Origin: Burkholderiales bacterium
GTDB taxonomy: Bacteria; Pseudomonadota; Gammaproteobacteria; Burkholderiales; Ga0077523
Reading direction: 5' to 3'
Assembly: GCA_019745565.1 (NCBI GenBank)
Contig: JAIESW010000003.1
Location: 124,001-188,000 of the forward strand
Length of the DNA stretch: 64,000 nucleotides
Positions 1 through 7,902 of the stretch are shown in pieces (positions within the stretch are counted from its first letter, which is position 1; the number at the start of each line of letters is the position of its first letter). The position numbers and the translations under genes were made by a program. The notes beneath the pieces are model-generated. The model was given only the letters and a program-made list of their open reading frames with translations, ran no database searches and was not told the DNA's origin.

Positions 1-658
1 TCCAGCGGATGTTCGCCTGGTGCAGATACGGATTGTTGTCGATGACGCCGAGTTGCACCGCGTAGGAGGTCGTCGGACTCCAGTTGCCGGTGGTGTAGAA
101 CCGCAAGGTGCGCAGCGCCGTGTCCGCCGGGATGGGCGCGAGGCCGTGCGAGGTCTCGAACCCCGCCGCATCCAGCGAAGCCCGGATGCCGATCCGGCCG
201 GTCACGCGGACTTCCTCGCGCACCAGCGCTTCCTCGTTGTAGAAGGTCGGGATCACCACCGGCTGCACGATCTGGTAGCGCAGGCCCTGATCGACCCACA
301 GCCGCAGCAGGTCTTCGCGCTTCTCCGGCGGCGGCACGGAAGGCGGGGCTTCCTTCTCGGGCGGGAGTTCCGAAGCCGTGCGGTCAGCCACCGCCGGCAC
401 CTTCCTGTCATCGACCGGCGCGGCGGCCACGGCGGCCGGTGCATCCGCCTTCGCAACGGTCTTCTCGATCGAGGAGACCTTCTCGCGCGGCACCGTGATC
501 CGGCCGAGGCCCTCGGAATCGAACACCACCGCCGAGCCCTCTTCGGAAACCACCTTGCCGTTCAGGCGCTCGCCGGTCGTGAGCCACAGCGTGTCGGCAT
601 GGACGGGCACCGCAAGCAGCGCGGACCACACCGTCGCGATCGCACAGCGCCGGACCAT
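1..658 (-). CDS. Outer-membrane porin-like protein, N-terminal part (truncated by window edge)
   Basis: An open minus-strand frame starts at the ATG at 656-658 and runs off the left edge, so only about 219 residues are visible. The first 21 residues (MVRRCAIATVWSALLAVPVHA) look like a Sec signal peptide. A short segment follows (DTLWLTTGERLNGKVV...) of the kind seen in small periplasmic or DUF481-type proteins, then an alanine/proline linker. From about residue 115 the sequence (LWVDQGLRYQIVQP..., TGRIGIRASLDAAGF, FYTTGNWSPTTSYAVQLG) resembles the start of phosphate-selective porin O/P barrels. Substrate is unknown. The porin assignment is an inference from pattern; the barrel itself lies outside the window. 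Confidence 0.55.
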   Translation of the reverse strand, partial: MVRRCAIATVWSALLAVPVHADTLWLTTGERLNGKVVSEEGSAVVFDSEGLGRITVPREKVSSIEKTVAKADAPAAVAAAPVDDRKVPAVADRTASELPPEKEAPPSVPPPEKREDLLRLWVDQGLRYQIVQPVVIPTFYNEEALVREEVRVTGRIGIRASLDAAGFETSHGLAPIPADTALRTLRFYTTGNWSPTTSYAVQLGVIDNNPYLHQANIRW

Positions 659-869
659 CACAACGCCGGAGTTCCGCCGGACTGCGCAGTCGCGCGGTGA
701 CACATACGGGCACCGCCGCCGCCCGGCCGCCGCAAACGATCGGGCACCCGGATCATGGCGCGGCCGGTGGAACGGATCTTCTCCTCCGCCGCCCCGGACA
801 CGGCACCGGACGGACCGTCCCGCGGATCGGGCACGCAAAGTACTGCCTTGCCGCATGGCGGGCGGAACG

Positions 870-900
870 GCCGCAGGCCCGTCGAAGAGCTGTCACCTCA
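870..900. repeat. Short copy of a dispersed repeat ending at a stop codon
   Basis: The segment CAGGCCCGTCG followed by GCTGTCACCTCA also occurs at 23113-23140. In both places the final TCA is the reverse complement of the TGA stop of the neighbouring minus-strand gene. This copy lacks the GC-rich palindrome present at the second site. Confidence 0.5.
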
Positions 901-2334
901 GACGTCCGGCCGCGCTTCGAGCCGCCCCGAACGCACGGCCGCCACCAGCGCCGCGTGATCGCGTTCGTTCTGGTCGGCGTAGGCGACGGCGAACGCCGCC
1001 ATCGCATCTTCGAACGCTGCGCTGGACCCCATGTACGCCGCGAGCATCACCGCGTCACCGGAACGCTTGTGCGCCCGCGCCAGCGCCCATCCGCACGCCT
1101 TGCCGTAGTTCGCCAGGTTGACGGGCTTCATGATCTCGACCATGGGCGTCACCTTGGCGTCGCGCAGCTGGCGGACGTAGTAGTCCCGGCCTTCGATCGT
1201 GCCGGTGGTCCAGCCGAGGAAGACGTCGGAGGCCGCCTGCATCAACCGCTGCGCGAAGACCACGCGCTCGCCATGATGGTCGAACGGGGCCCGGCCGCAG
1301 TAGGGCTCCAGTACCGACGGGCGGGCCTCCTTGAACTGCAGGAACAGCGGATCGCCGTTGCCCGACACCATCAGGGCGATCCCGCAGTAGGTGCCGACGC
1401 TGCCCACGCCCACCACCTTCATCGCGACGTCCGTCAGGGTGTAGCGGTCGATCAGCATGCGCCGCTCCCGCGGCAGCGATGCGACGTAGGTGGTCATCAT
1501 CCGCTCGGCGCTCCGATGCACGAGCGCCTGCTGCTTCTGATCGGCGTGGTGGTAGACGAGCGGCGGATCGTCGCGGATGCGCGGCCGCGTTCCCGACTGG
1601 TACGCGAGCCGGGTGAACTCCTTGAGGTGCGCGCTCTCCTCGGTCGCCTTGCGGATGCGCTTGCGGTTCAAGCGCTTCATCTCCTCGTCGGTGCCGCTCG
1701 CGACCAGCTGCTTCAGGTCGATGTACTCGTAGTACGCCTCGAGCACCGGCATCTCGGCATAGCGGACCATGTTCTCGCGGTAGCTGCGCACGGCGCTCCA
1801 CGCCGCTTCGTGGCCGTCCGCCGCCTTGAAGCCGTTGGCGCGCGCGGCCACCACGAAGCTCGCCGCGAGGCGCCGCACGTCCCATTCCCAGGGAGCCACC
1901 GAGGCCTCGTCGAAATCGTTGATGTCGAAGACGAGCTTGCGCTCGGGCGTGGCGAACCCGCCGAAGTTCATGAGATGGCTGTCGCCGCACGCGACGACGT
2001 TCATGCCGCTGTCCGCGGTGAACGACAGATCGTGCGCCATGATCGCCGCGGCGCCGCGATAGAAGGCGAACGGATTGGCCATCATGCGGCCGTACCGGAT
2101 CGGTATGAGGTGTTCGATGCGACCGGCGCTGCTCGCCACCAGGAGATCGATCGCGTCGCCGCGCCGCGGCGATGGCTGCCATTGCGCTATGGCGCGCCGC
2201 GGGCTGCGTTCACGCAGCGCCCGGCCCGCTGCCGCGCGCTCGGCGTGAGGACGGCCGTAGGATTGCTCGGGCAGGTGCGCGACCTTCGCTCGCCGCGCCG
2301 GTGGTCGTGCAGCCGACTTCGTGGTGGCAGCCAT
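898..2334 (-). CDS. DUF2252 family protein
   Basis: A 478-residue protein of the DUF2252 family. It shows the family's conserved core: an arginine-rich segment followed by FYRGAA, the GDSHLMNFGGF motif near residue 120, then the DINDFDEA block, which resembles the catalytic-loop and metal-binding motifs of kinase or phosphotransferase folds. The biochemical function is not established. The ATG at 2334 is preceded by a good ribosome site (GGGAGGA), supporting this start although the first 60 residues are basic and low in complexity. The gene stands alone, ending inside a short repeat copy and starting 40 bp after the stop of pldA. Confidence 0.88.
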   Translation of the reverse strand: MAATTKSAARPPARRAKVAHLPEQSYGRPHAERAAAGRALRERSPRRAIAQWQPSPRRGDAIDLLVASSAGRIEHLIPIRYGRMMANPFAFYRGAAAIMAHDLSFTADSGMNVVACGDSHLMNFGGFATPERKLVFDINDFDEASVAPWEWDVRRLAASFVVAARANGFKAADGHEAAWSAVRSYRENMVRYAEMPVLEAYYEYIDLKQLVASGTDEEMKRLNRKRIRKATEESAHLKEFTRLAYQSGTRPRIRDDPPLVYHHADQKQQALVHRSAERMMTTYVASLPRERRMLIDRYTLTDVAMKVVGVGSVGTYCGIALMVSGNGDPLFLQFKEARPSVLEPYCGRAPFDHHGERVVFAQRLMQAASDVFLGWTTGTIEGRDYYVRQLRDAKVTPMVEIMKPVNLANYGKACGWALARAHKRSGDAVMLAAYMGSSAAFEDAMAAFAVAYADQNERDHAALVAAVRSGRLEARPDV

Positions 2335-2374
2335 GCGCGTCCTCCCTCGCGTCGATACCGGAGGCGGTGTTATC

Positions 2375-3427
2375 TCACATCCAGTCGGACAGCGAAATGC
2401 CCAGGCCGAACACGCTCTCGCGATAGTTGTAGTCGATCAGCGATTCGCCATAGCCGTTGAACAACTGCAGGTAGCCCTTCAGGTTGCGGTACAGCGGGAA
2501 GCGCCAGTCGAACTGGACCGAGCCCTTGCCGGAGCTGAAGTTCTGCCGGATGACCGCGGCATAGGAATGGCCGCTGCCCTCGGGGCGGTAGAACAGCGTG
2601 AGATCGCCGTGACCGTAGTAGGTGAGGATGTCCGGATTGTTGTCCGGCACGCCGCGACCGATGTTCTCGTTCACCCGGTACCACGGCCGGACCATCATCG
2701 CGAAACCGCCGCGCTCGAGCGCGAACTGGGCGTACAGCCGGTTCCAGCTGCGCGACTGTGCGCCCCCGCGGCCGTTCGACTGGTGCACGAACCCGAAGTT
2801 GATGAAGCGCAGCTTGAGACCCAGAAGATTCCAGTCGGTGTGCAGGAGCGCCATCACCTCGGGTTCGTAGTTGGTCTCGCGAAACGGCGCCGACGGGCTG
2901 TACAGCTGCCAGTTCGATTGCTGGGTATAGGCGGCCCAGACGTCGATGCGATCCCGCAGCGCGCCCTCGACGATCTTGGTCTTGAAGGAGAGCTGGAACT
3001 TGGCCTCGATGTCGCGCAGGTCCGTGGTGGGCGACGGCCCGAGACTGGGCGACATGGGCGTCTCGTTCGGGTCGCCGTTGTAGCTGACCGGCAGGAAGTA
3101 GTTCGGCTTGTGGGTGCGGAAGCGCAATACCCCGTAGCGGGTGTCGTCGTCCAGTTCCCACTTGAACCCGAGGCGTGAACCGCCCGCCTCCGCCTTGTTG
3201 TCGCCACCGACGAAGTCGCCCGCCTTGGAGGGCTTGTCCTCGGGTATCGGTTGGTCGGCGAGCACCGGCGGCGGCGCCCCCTCGCCCGCGCGGCCGGCGG
3301 CGCGGTCGTAGCACGCGAGGCGCGCGATGTCGTCTTCGATCGACTTGCAGGACTCGAGTCCCTGTCCGCGGACGGCGACAGAAACCAGCAGCAACGCAAC
3401 GGCAGATACCGGGTGGAGCACTTTCAT
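2375..3427 (-). CDS. pldA: Outer membrane phospholipase A (OMPLA)
   Basis: A 350-residue OMPLA that hydrolyses phospholipids in the outer leaflet of the outer membrane. The catalytic signature is intact: FVHQSNGRGG around His215 and Ser217 and SRSWNRLYAQ with Asn229, matching the His-Ser-Asn triad of the family. The N-terminus has a signal peptide (MKVLHPVSAVALLLVSVAVRG) and then the cysteine-containing segment ESCKSIEDDIARLACYD that often precedes the barrel in betaproteobacterial homologues. An open frame continues upstream to 3532, but the ATG at 3427 directly precedes the signal peptide and was chosen. The barrel ends in an amphipathic strand with a hydrophobic terminus (GLGISLSDWM). Divergent from the small beta-barrel gene at 3553. 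Confidence 0.93.
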   Translation of the reverse strand: MKVLHPVSAVALLLVSVAVRGQGLESCKSIEDDIARLACYDRAAGRAGEGAPPPVLADQPIPEDKPSKAGDFVGGDNKAEAGGSRLGFKWELDDDTRYGVLRFRTHKPNYFLPVSYNGDPNETPMSPSLGPSPTTDLRDIEAKFQLSFKTKIVEGALRDRIDVWAAYTQQSNWQLYSPSAPFRETNYEPEVMALLHTDWNLLGLKLRFINFGFVHQSNGRGGAQSRSWNRLYAQFALERGGFAMMVRPWYRVNENIGRGVPDNNPDILTYYGHGDLTLFYRPEGSGHSYAAVIRQNFSSGKGSVQFDWRFPLYRNLKGYLQLFNGYGESLIDYNYRESVFGLGISLSDWM

Positions 3428-3552
3428 CGGACCGAGTGTAACGTCCCGCGGTGTCGCGTTGAAACACACGATGCCGGAGAGGGCGGTGCTAATATCGCTG
3501 CCAGCGTCGCGGGGAACGGCGCACCCGACCATGGTCTGGGGAGGACCTTGCT

Positions 3553-4197
3553 ATGCAGACGTCGTGGACTTCGGTTTCCATACGCGCGTTGCTGGTGATC
3601 GCGTCGCTGGCGGCAGCGACGACGGTGTTCGCGCAGGGCGCCCCCAAGCCGGCCAAGGAGAACAGCGTCACGGTATACGGCGGGTACCGGTTCGGGGGGA
3701 CTCTCACCGAGGCAACCACCAACTCCACCATCGATCTGAAGAACGACGGCAGCGTCGCGCTCGCGGTGGACTTCGGACTCGATCCGCAGACCCAGATCCA
3801 GCTGTTCTACAGCCATCAGAACACGGCGCTCACCTCGGGTGCGTTCTCGCCGCAGGTGAACAACATCGATCTCACGCTGCACAACTACCACGTCGGCGGA
3901 ACGTATTTCATCGACCATGTCGGCCAGGGGCTGTACGTGGTCGGGGGGCTGGGTGCGACGACCGCGACCCCCGACCGGGCCGGCCTCAATTCCGAGACCT
4001 TCTTTTCCCTCAACCTGGGCGTCGGCTGGATGGTGCCGCTCGGCAAGCACGCCGGCCTGCGCTTCGAGGCGCGTGGCTACGGCATCCTGGTCAACAACAA
4101 CAGCGCGCTCTTCTGCAGCGGCGGCTGCGTCGTGTCCATCAAGGGCGACGCGATCTACCAGGGCGAGGCGCTGGTGGGGCTGTCCATCCGGTTCTGA
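3553..4197 (+). CDS. Small outer-membrane beta-barrel protein (OmpA/OmpW-like barrel)
   Basis: A 214-residue protein with a signal peptide ending VFAQG at about residue 30, then alternating amphipathic strands (SVTVYGGYRFGG, VALAVDFGL, TQIQLFYSHQN, LYVVGGLGATT, FFSLNLGVGWMVPLG, LRFEARGYGILV) and a C-terminal strand ending in Phe (ALVGLSIRF), the classic outer-membrane insertion signal. These features support an eight-stranded barrel of the outer-membrane beta-brl type. Two cysteines (CSGGC) lie in a late loop and could form a disulfide. Ligand or partner unknown. It sits just upstream of the TAXI receptor gene with a 19-bp gap, so the two may be co-transcribed. Confidence 0.75.
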   Translation: MQTSWTSVSIRALLVIASLAAATTVFAQGAPKPAKENSVTVYGGYRFGGTLTEATTNSTIDLKNDGSVALAVDFGLDPQTQIQLFYSHQNTALTSGAFSPQVNNIDLTLHNYHVGGTYFIDHVGQGLYVVGGLGATTATPDRAGLNSETFFSLNLGVGWMVPLGKHAGLRFEARGYGILVNNNSALFCSGGCVVSIKGDAIYQGEALVGLSIRF

Positions 4198-4216
4198 GCG
4201 GCACACCGCTGCGGCG

Positions 4217-5503
4217 ATGAACCAGTCGGAACCTGCCGAGACCGCACCGCATCGCGCACGGCAGATCGCCGTGCTGGTGACGGTGCTCGCGGTCGTCGGC
4301 GCACTGTGGTGGATGCTCGCGCTCATGCAGCCGCTGCCGCCGCGCGTGGTCGTGATGAGCACGGGGCCCGAGGGCAGCGCGTTCCCGGGCTTTGCGCAGC
4401 GCTATCGAGCCGCGTTCGCGCGCGTGGGCATCGACCTGCGGTTGCGCCCCACTGCGGGCAGCGTCGAGAACCTGGCGTTGCTCGGCGATCCGCGCTCCGA
4501 CGTGAGCATCGGATTCGTGGAAGGCGGTCTCGCCGATCCGGAACGCGACCACAATCTGGTATCGCTCGGCACGCTCTTCCACGAACCGTTGTGGATCTTC
4601 GTGCGCTCCACCGAAGAGCGCCCGAAGCTCCCCGACTTCGTCGGCAAGCGTTTCTATTCCGGCGCCGAGGGCAGCAGCACGCGCGCCTTCGCGCAGCGCC
4701 TGCTGGCGCTGAACGGCATCACCGGCGACGTAGCGCCGTTCGCCTACTCGCCGCAGGAAGCGGCCGATCGCCTGCTCGCGGGCGATCTCGTGGGCGCCAC
4801 GTTCATGACATCGTGGGACTCGCCGGTGATCCGCCAGCTTTCCGCTGCGCCGGAAGTCCGCCTGCTGGGATTCCCGCGCGCGGACGCATACGTGGCGCTG
4901 TATCCGTACTTCAGCAAGCTCGTCCTGCCCATGGGTGTGGGCAGCATGGCAAAGAACCTGCCGCCCACCGACGTGCAGTTGATCTCCACCAAGGCGACCC
5001 TGGTGGTACGCAAGGACCTGCATCCCGCGATCCAGTACCTCCTGCTCGACGCGGCCACGCAGATCCACGGCGGCCCCGGCATCTTCCAGAAGGCGGGACA
5101 GTTCCCGGCTGCCGAAGCGATCGATCTGCCATTGAGCGATCAAGCCCGCACCTTCTACACCTCGGGGCGTCCGTTCCTGCAACGCTACCTGCCGTTCTGG
5201 CTCGCGGTGCTCGCCGGCCAACTGCTGGTCCTGCTGATCCCGGTGGTGGGCATCCTGTATCCGCTACTGCGCCTCGCGCCGGTGCTCTACGCCTGGAGCA
5301 TGCGGCGGCGCATCTTCCGTCTGTACGGCGAGCTCACGCACCTGGAGGACGATCTCGAGCGGGGCCGTCCCGCAGAGGAACTGCGGCCCCAGCTCGACCG
5401 TCTCGAGAAGCGTGCCAACCACATTCACGTGCCGATGGCCTTTCGCCAGCTGCAGTACACGCTGCGCGACCACATCGGATTGGTGCGCCAGCGCCTCGGC
5501 TAG
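4217..5503 (+). CDS. TAXI-family TRAP transporter solute-binding protein, membrane anchored
   Basis: A 428-residue protein of the TAXI family (TRAP-associated extracytoplasmic immunogenic receptors). Residues 16-38 form a membrane anchor. The next 280 residues are the two-lobed receptor, with MSTGPEGSAF near residue 49, a FYSGAEGSSTRAFA block and a Tyr/Phe-rich hinge. A second membrane segment (about 325-360) is followed by a charged cytoplasmic tail predicted to form a coiled coil, a layout seen in a subset of longer TAXI proteins. The start at 4217 gives the anchor directly at the N-terminus. No TRAP permease (DctQ/DctM) is nearby, so this receptor is an orphan and its partner must be encoded elsewhere. 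Substrate unknown. Confidence 0.87.
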   Translation: MNQSEPAETAPHRARQIAVLVTVLAVVGALWWMLALMQPLPPRVVVMSTGPEGSAFPGFAQRYRAAFARVGIDLRLRPTAGSVENLALLGDPRSDVSIGFVEGGLADPERDHNLVSLGTLFHEPLWIFVRSTEERPKLPDFVGKRFYSGAEGSSTRAFAQRLLALNGITGDVAPFAYSPQEAADRLLAGDLVGATFMTSWDSPVIRQLSAAPEVRLLGFPRADAYVALYPYFSKLVLPMGVGSMAKNLPPTDVQLISTKATLVVRKDLHPAIQYLLLDAATQIHGGPGIFQKAGQFPAAEAIDLPLSDQARTFYTSGRPFLQRYLPFWLAVLAGQLLVLLIPVVGILYPLLRLAPVLYAWSMRRRIFRLYGELTHLEDDLERGRPAEELRPQLDRLEKRANHIHVPMAFRQLQYTLRDHIGLVRQRLG

Positions 5504-5508
5504 CGCCG

Positions 5509-5964
5509 CTACTGGTTCAGCAGCTGGATCTTGCCGTCCACGATCTTGATGCGATCCCCCACGCGCAGATCCGACGCATCGTGCTCTTCCACGCGCGTGA
5601 ACTGTCCGTCGTTCAGCCGCACGATCACTTCCCAACTCGACTGCTGCAGCGCCTCGAGCATCTTGTCGCTGCCGTACGCGCCAACGTAGGAGCCGGTCTG
5701 GCCGCTGGCGTTCCAGGTGCCGACGACGACCGGTCCTATCAGCAGCGGCGCGCCCGGCCCGGTCTGATAGGCGAGACTCGAGCGCGGGTCGGTGGCCGTG
5801 CCGGCACGCGGCACCGGGCGCTCGGTGCGGATCTCGCGGATCGAGCGGATGACACCGCAGTTCTCGCAGGCGGCTGCCGCCTTCGAGACCTCTTCCTTGT
5901 CGGCAGCCACGGCGGCGAGCGCCATGAAGCCCACCACGCCGGCACCGAGGCGCACGCGGTTCAT
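5509..5964 (-). CDS. Small exported protein with C-terminal SlyB-like domain
   Basis: A 151-residue protein beginning with a short signal-like hydrophobic segment (MNRVRLGAGVVGFMALAAVAA). It then has a CENCGVI cysteine pair and a C-terminal block, SSWEVIVRLNDGQFTRVEEH...LRVGDRIKIVDGKI, resembling the C-terminal part of SlyB or glycine-zipper outer-membrane proteins of betaproteobacteria, but I do not see the usual glycine zipper. Its start overlaps the stop of the upstream binding-protein gene by 4 bp (ATGA), so the two are translationally coupled. Function not known. Confidence 0.6.
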   Translation of the reverse strand: MNRVRLGAGVVGFMALAAVAADKEEVSKAAAACENCGVIRSIREIRTERPVPRAGTATDPRSSLAYQTGPGAPLLIGPVVVGTWNASGQTGSYVGAYGSDKMLEALQQSSWEVIVRLNDGQFTRVEEHDASDLRVGDRIKIVDGKIQLLNQ

Positions 5965-6809
5965 TCCGGAATCCGCTGCAGATAGTAGAGCGCGTTCAGC
6001 AGCATGCCCGGCTTGCCGAGGGGTCCCAGCCAGCGCTCGTACACCTGCACGATCTCGCCGCTGCGATACACCCGGGCGAGACCCCGGTTGACCGCGAGAC
6101 GGAAGTCGGGATCGCCGCGGGGGACCACCAGCGCATAGGGTTCGATCGAGAAATCCTCGTCGACCACGCGATAGGTGCCCGCCTGTGCTGCATTGAGGGC
6201 CAGCCCGATCAGCTTCAGGCGGTCGGAAGCGAAGCCGTCGACCTTGCCGGCCTGCACCTGCGCGACGCCGGTCTCGGCGCTGTCGACCGCCACCACGGTG
6301 GCCGCGACGTTACGGAGCTTCAGCGCGTCCGGCACCGATCTCTCGGTGGTGGTGCCCTTCACCACCGCGATGCGTTTACCGGCGAAGTCCTCCAGCTTGA
6401 AGAAGTCGGTGTCGTTCTTGACCAGCACCGACCCGCCGTCCACGAACGTCATCAGGCTGAAGTCGACGCGCTTCTGGCGCGCCAGGGTCCAGGTGGCGGT
6501 CCCGCAATCCACGTGGACCTTGCCCTTCTCGACCAGTTCGAGGCGATTGGCGAGCGTGACCGGGACCCATTCGACCCTCAGGCTGTCGAGGCCGAGGTCG
6601 GTACGGATGCTCTGCGCAACCTTTTCGCACAGCGCCGCCGAGTACCCCTTGATCTCCGTGCCTTCCCGGTAGCTGAAGGGCGGCGAGGTTTCGAGGTAGC
6701 CCATGCGGATCACCTTGGCGGCACGCACGTCGGACAGCACGTCGGCATGTGCCGGCACTGACGCTGCGACGGCAAGCAGCGTTGAAAGCAGCAACGCGGT
6801 TCGGTTCAA
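5961..6809 (-). CDS. Amino-acid-type periplasmic binding protein (SBP family 3)
   Basis: A 282-residue extracellular solute-binding protein of family 3 (polar amino acid type). Signal peptide MNRTALLLSTLLAVAASVPAHA; then the typical IRMGYLETSPPFSYREG segment, KGYSAALCEKVAQ, the LVEKGKVHVDCGTATWT motif, and the second-lobe motif LEDFAGKRIAVVKGTTTE. The family normally feeds amino acids to an ABC transporter, but no permease or ATPase gene is adjacent, so it is an orphan component or a sensor. It is coupled by a 4-bp overlap to the small exported protein downstream, which may be its functional partner. Ligand cannot be read from sequence. Confidence 0.88.
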   Translation of the reverse strand: MNRTALLLSTLLAVAASVPAHADVLSDVRAAKVIRMGYLETSPPFSYREGTEIKGYSAALCEKVAQSIRTDLGLDSLRVEWVPVTLANRLELVEKGKVHVDCGTATWTLARQKRVDFSLMTFVDGGSVLVKNDTDFFKLEDFAGKRIAVVKGTTTERSVPDALKLRNVAATVVAVDSAETGVAQVQAGKVDGFASDRLKLIGLALNAAQAGTYRVVDEDFSIEPYALVVPRGDPDFRLAVNRGLARVYRSGEIVQVYERWLGPLGKPGMLLNALYYLQRIPE

Positions 6810-6888
6810 GATCGATCTCCCCCAGGCTCAAAGCCAAGATGATGAAGGTACCCGCTGCGGCGCATCCCGGCAATACGCGGCAGTACCA

Positions 6889-7440
6889 TCAGCCGGCGAA
6901 CCCGCCTTGATCGAGGAACGCCTGCTCCTCCGGCGTCGTGTCGCGCCCCAGCAGCGGATTGCGGTGCGGAAAGCGGCCGAAGCGCTCGATGATATCGAGG
7001 TGGCCCTCCGCATGGTCCAGCCAGGGGCGCCCCATGCCCCGGTGCAGGTCGACCGAACGCCGCTGGTCGGCCAGGTTTTCGGAATGCGCGAAGGGCAGGT
7101 AACAGAAGAGGCGCAGCGGCACTTCGATGGCCTGGTCGAATCCGGCCGCGAGCAGCCGGTGCGCGAAGTGACGCGCCAGCGGATCGGTCGCGTACATGTG
7201 TCCGGTGCCGCGAAAGACATTGCGCGGGAACTGGTCCAGCAGGATCAGGAGCGCCAGTGCGCCTTCGGCGCTGCCGGCCCAGGCGTCCCGTTCGCGCCGC
7301 GCGGCAGCCAGATGCTCCTCCAGAAAACCTTCGCGGAAGCGCCGATCGAACTCCGGTGATTTCTTGAACCATCGATCGGGCCCTGCATCACGCCAGAAGG
7401 CGACCACCGCCTGCGCAGCATAGGGCGTGACGGTACTCAT
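6889..7440 (-). CDS. DUF924 family protein
   Basis: A 183-residue DUF924 protein, an all-helical TPR-like family of unknown activity found widely in proteobacteria. The hallmark LILLDQFPRNVFRGTGHMYATD lies at about residues 65-87, with PLRLFCYLPFAHSENLADQ and RFGRFPHRNPLLGR following. The length is normal for the family. Its ATG overlaps the stop of the collapsed kefB remnant by 4 bp, so its translation may depend on ribosomes finishing that short frame. Confidence 0.9.
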   Translation of the reverse strand: MSTVTPYAAQAVVAFWRDAGPDRWFKKSPEFDRRFREGFLEEHLAAARRERDAWAGSAEGALALLILLDQFPRNVFRGTGHMYATDPLARHFAHRLLAAGFDQAIEVPLRLFCYLPFAHSENLADQRRSVDLHRGMGRPWLDHAEGHLDIIERFGRFPHRNPLLGRDTTPEEQAFLDQGGFAG

Positions 7441-7694
7441 TCCTTCGCCGTCGCTGCCTGGTTGCCGAGGATCAGCTCGCGACCGGCGTAGATGCCTGCC
7501 GCCAGCTCCAGCTGGAAGCGCTCGGCATCGCGCGAGCGCACGCCCGGCGCGATCTCGTGCGCCTCGTCCGGTGTCGCCCCCAGGGTCATGGTCGCCTCCA
7601 GCCCGAGCTGCTTGAAAAGGGGCACGGCCACCACTGCGGCACCGAGCAAGGTCGCGACCTGAATCAGATCACCCGCACTGCTTTCCACCGCCAT
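7437..7694 (-). pseudogene. Remnant of a KefB-type K+/H+ antiporter with internal deletion
   Basis: An 85-residue in-frame remnant. Residues 1-31 (MAVESSAGDLIQVATLLGAA then VVAVPLFKQLGLE) match the very start of CPA2 antiporters of the KefB/KefC type, which continue for about 600 residues. Here the sequence jumps directly to a hydrophilic stretch (GATPDEAHEI, RSRDAERFQLELAAGIYAGR, then ELILGN) that I recognise as similar to the C-terminal tail of some KefB proteins. The transmembrane core and the TrkA-N domain are absent. A longer start at 7724 (MTDPRQAERD) is possible. The simplest reading is deletion of the middle of the gene with the ends rejoined in frame. Its stop overlaps the DUF924 start, so the leftover frame may persist as a leader. 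The alternative is a genuine small membrane protein. Confidence 0.55.
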
Positions 7695-7808
7695 GTCGCG
7701 CTCCGCCTGTCGTGGGTCCGTCATCGACCGGTCATGCGCCGGCCGTGCCGCGCGAGGATGCCACAACCTTCTCGGCCTCATGGGACAGTCGGCAATCGCA
7801 CAGCGATC

Positions 7809-7888
7809 GACGCGGCGGACGCGGCGGAACACCGTAAGACGAAAGGCTTCTTGCCTTGCTGTTGCTTTTCCGCCGCGTCCGCCGCGTT
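7809..7888. repeat. Dispersed palindromic repeat, family with CGCCGCGTCCGCCGCGTT arms
   Basis: Two 20-bp arms (7810-7829 and 7868-7887) are perfect inverted repeats made of the unit CGCGGCGGA, separated by a 38-bp AT-richer centre. The right arm plus flank TTGAGCGC recurs at 25749-25776. The element lies between mnmC and the kefB remnant. Confidence 0.8.
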
Positions 7889-7902
7889 GAGCGCTGCTCA
7901 GA

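Noticed and set aside
20..1121. Long plus-strand frames at the left end
   Set aside because: They are Arg/His/Pro-rich shadows of the minus-strand porin-like and DUF2252 genes and contain no recognisable domain.
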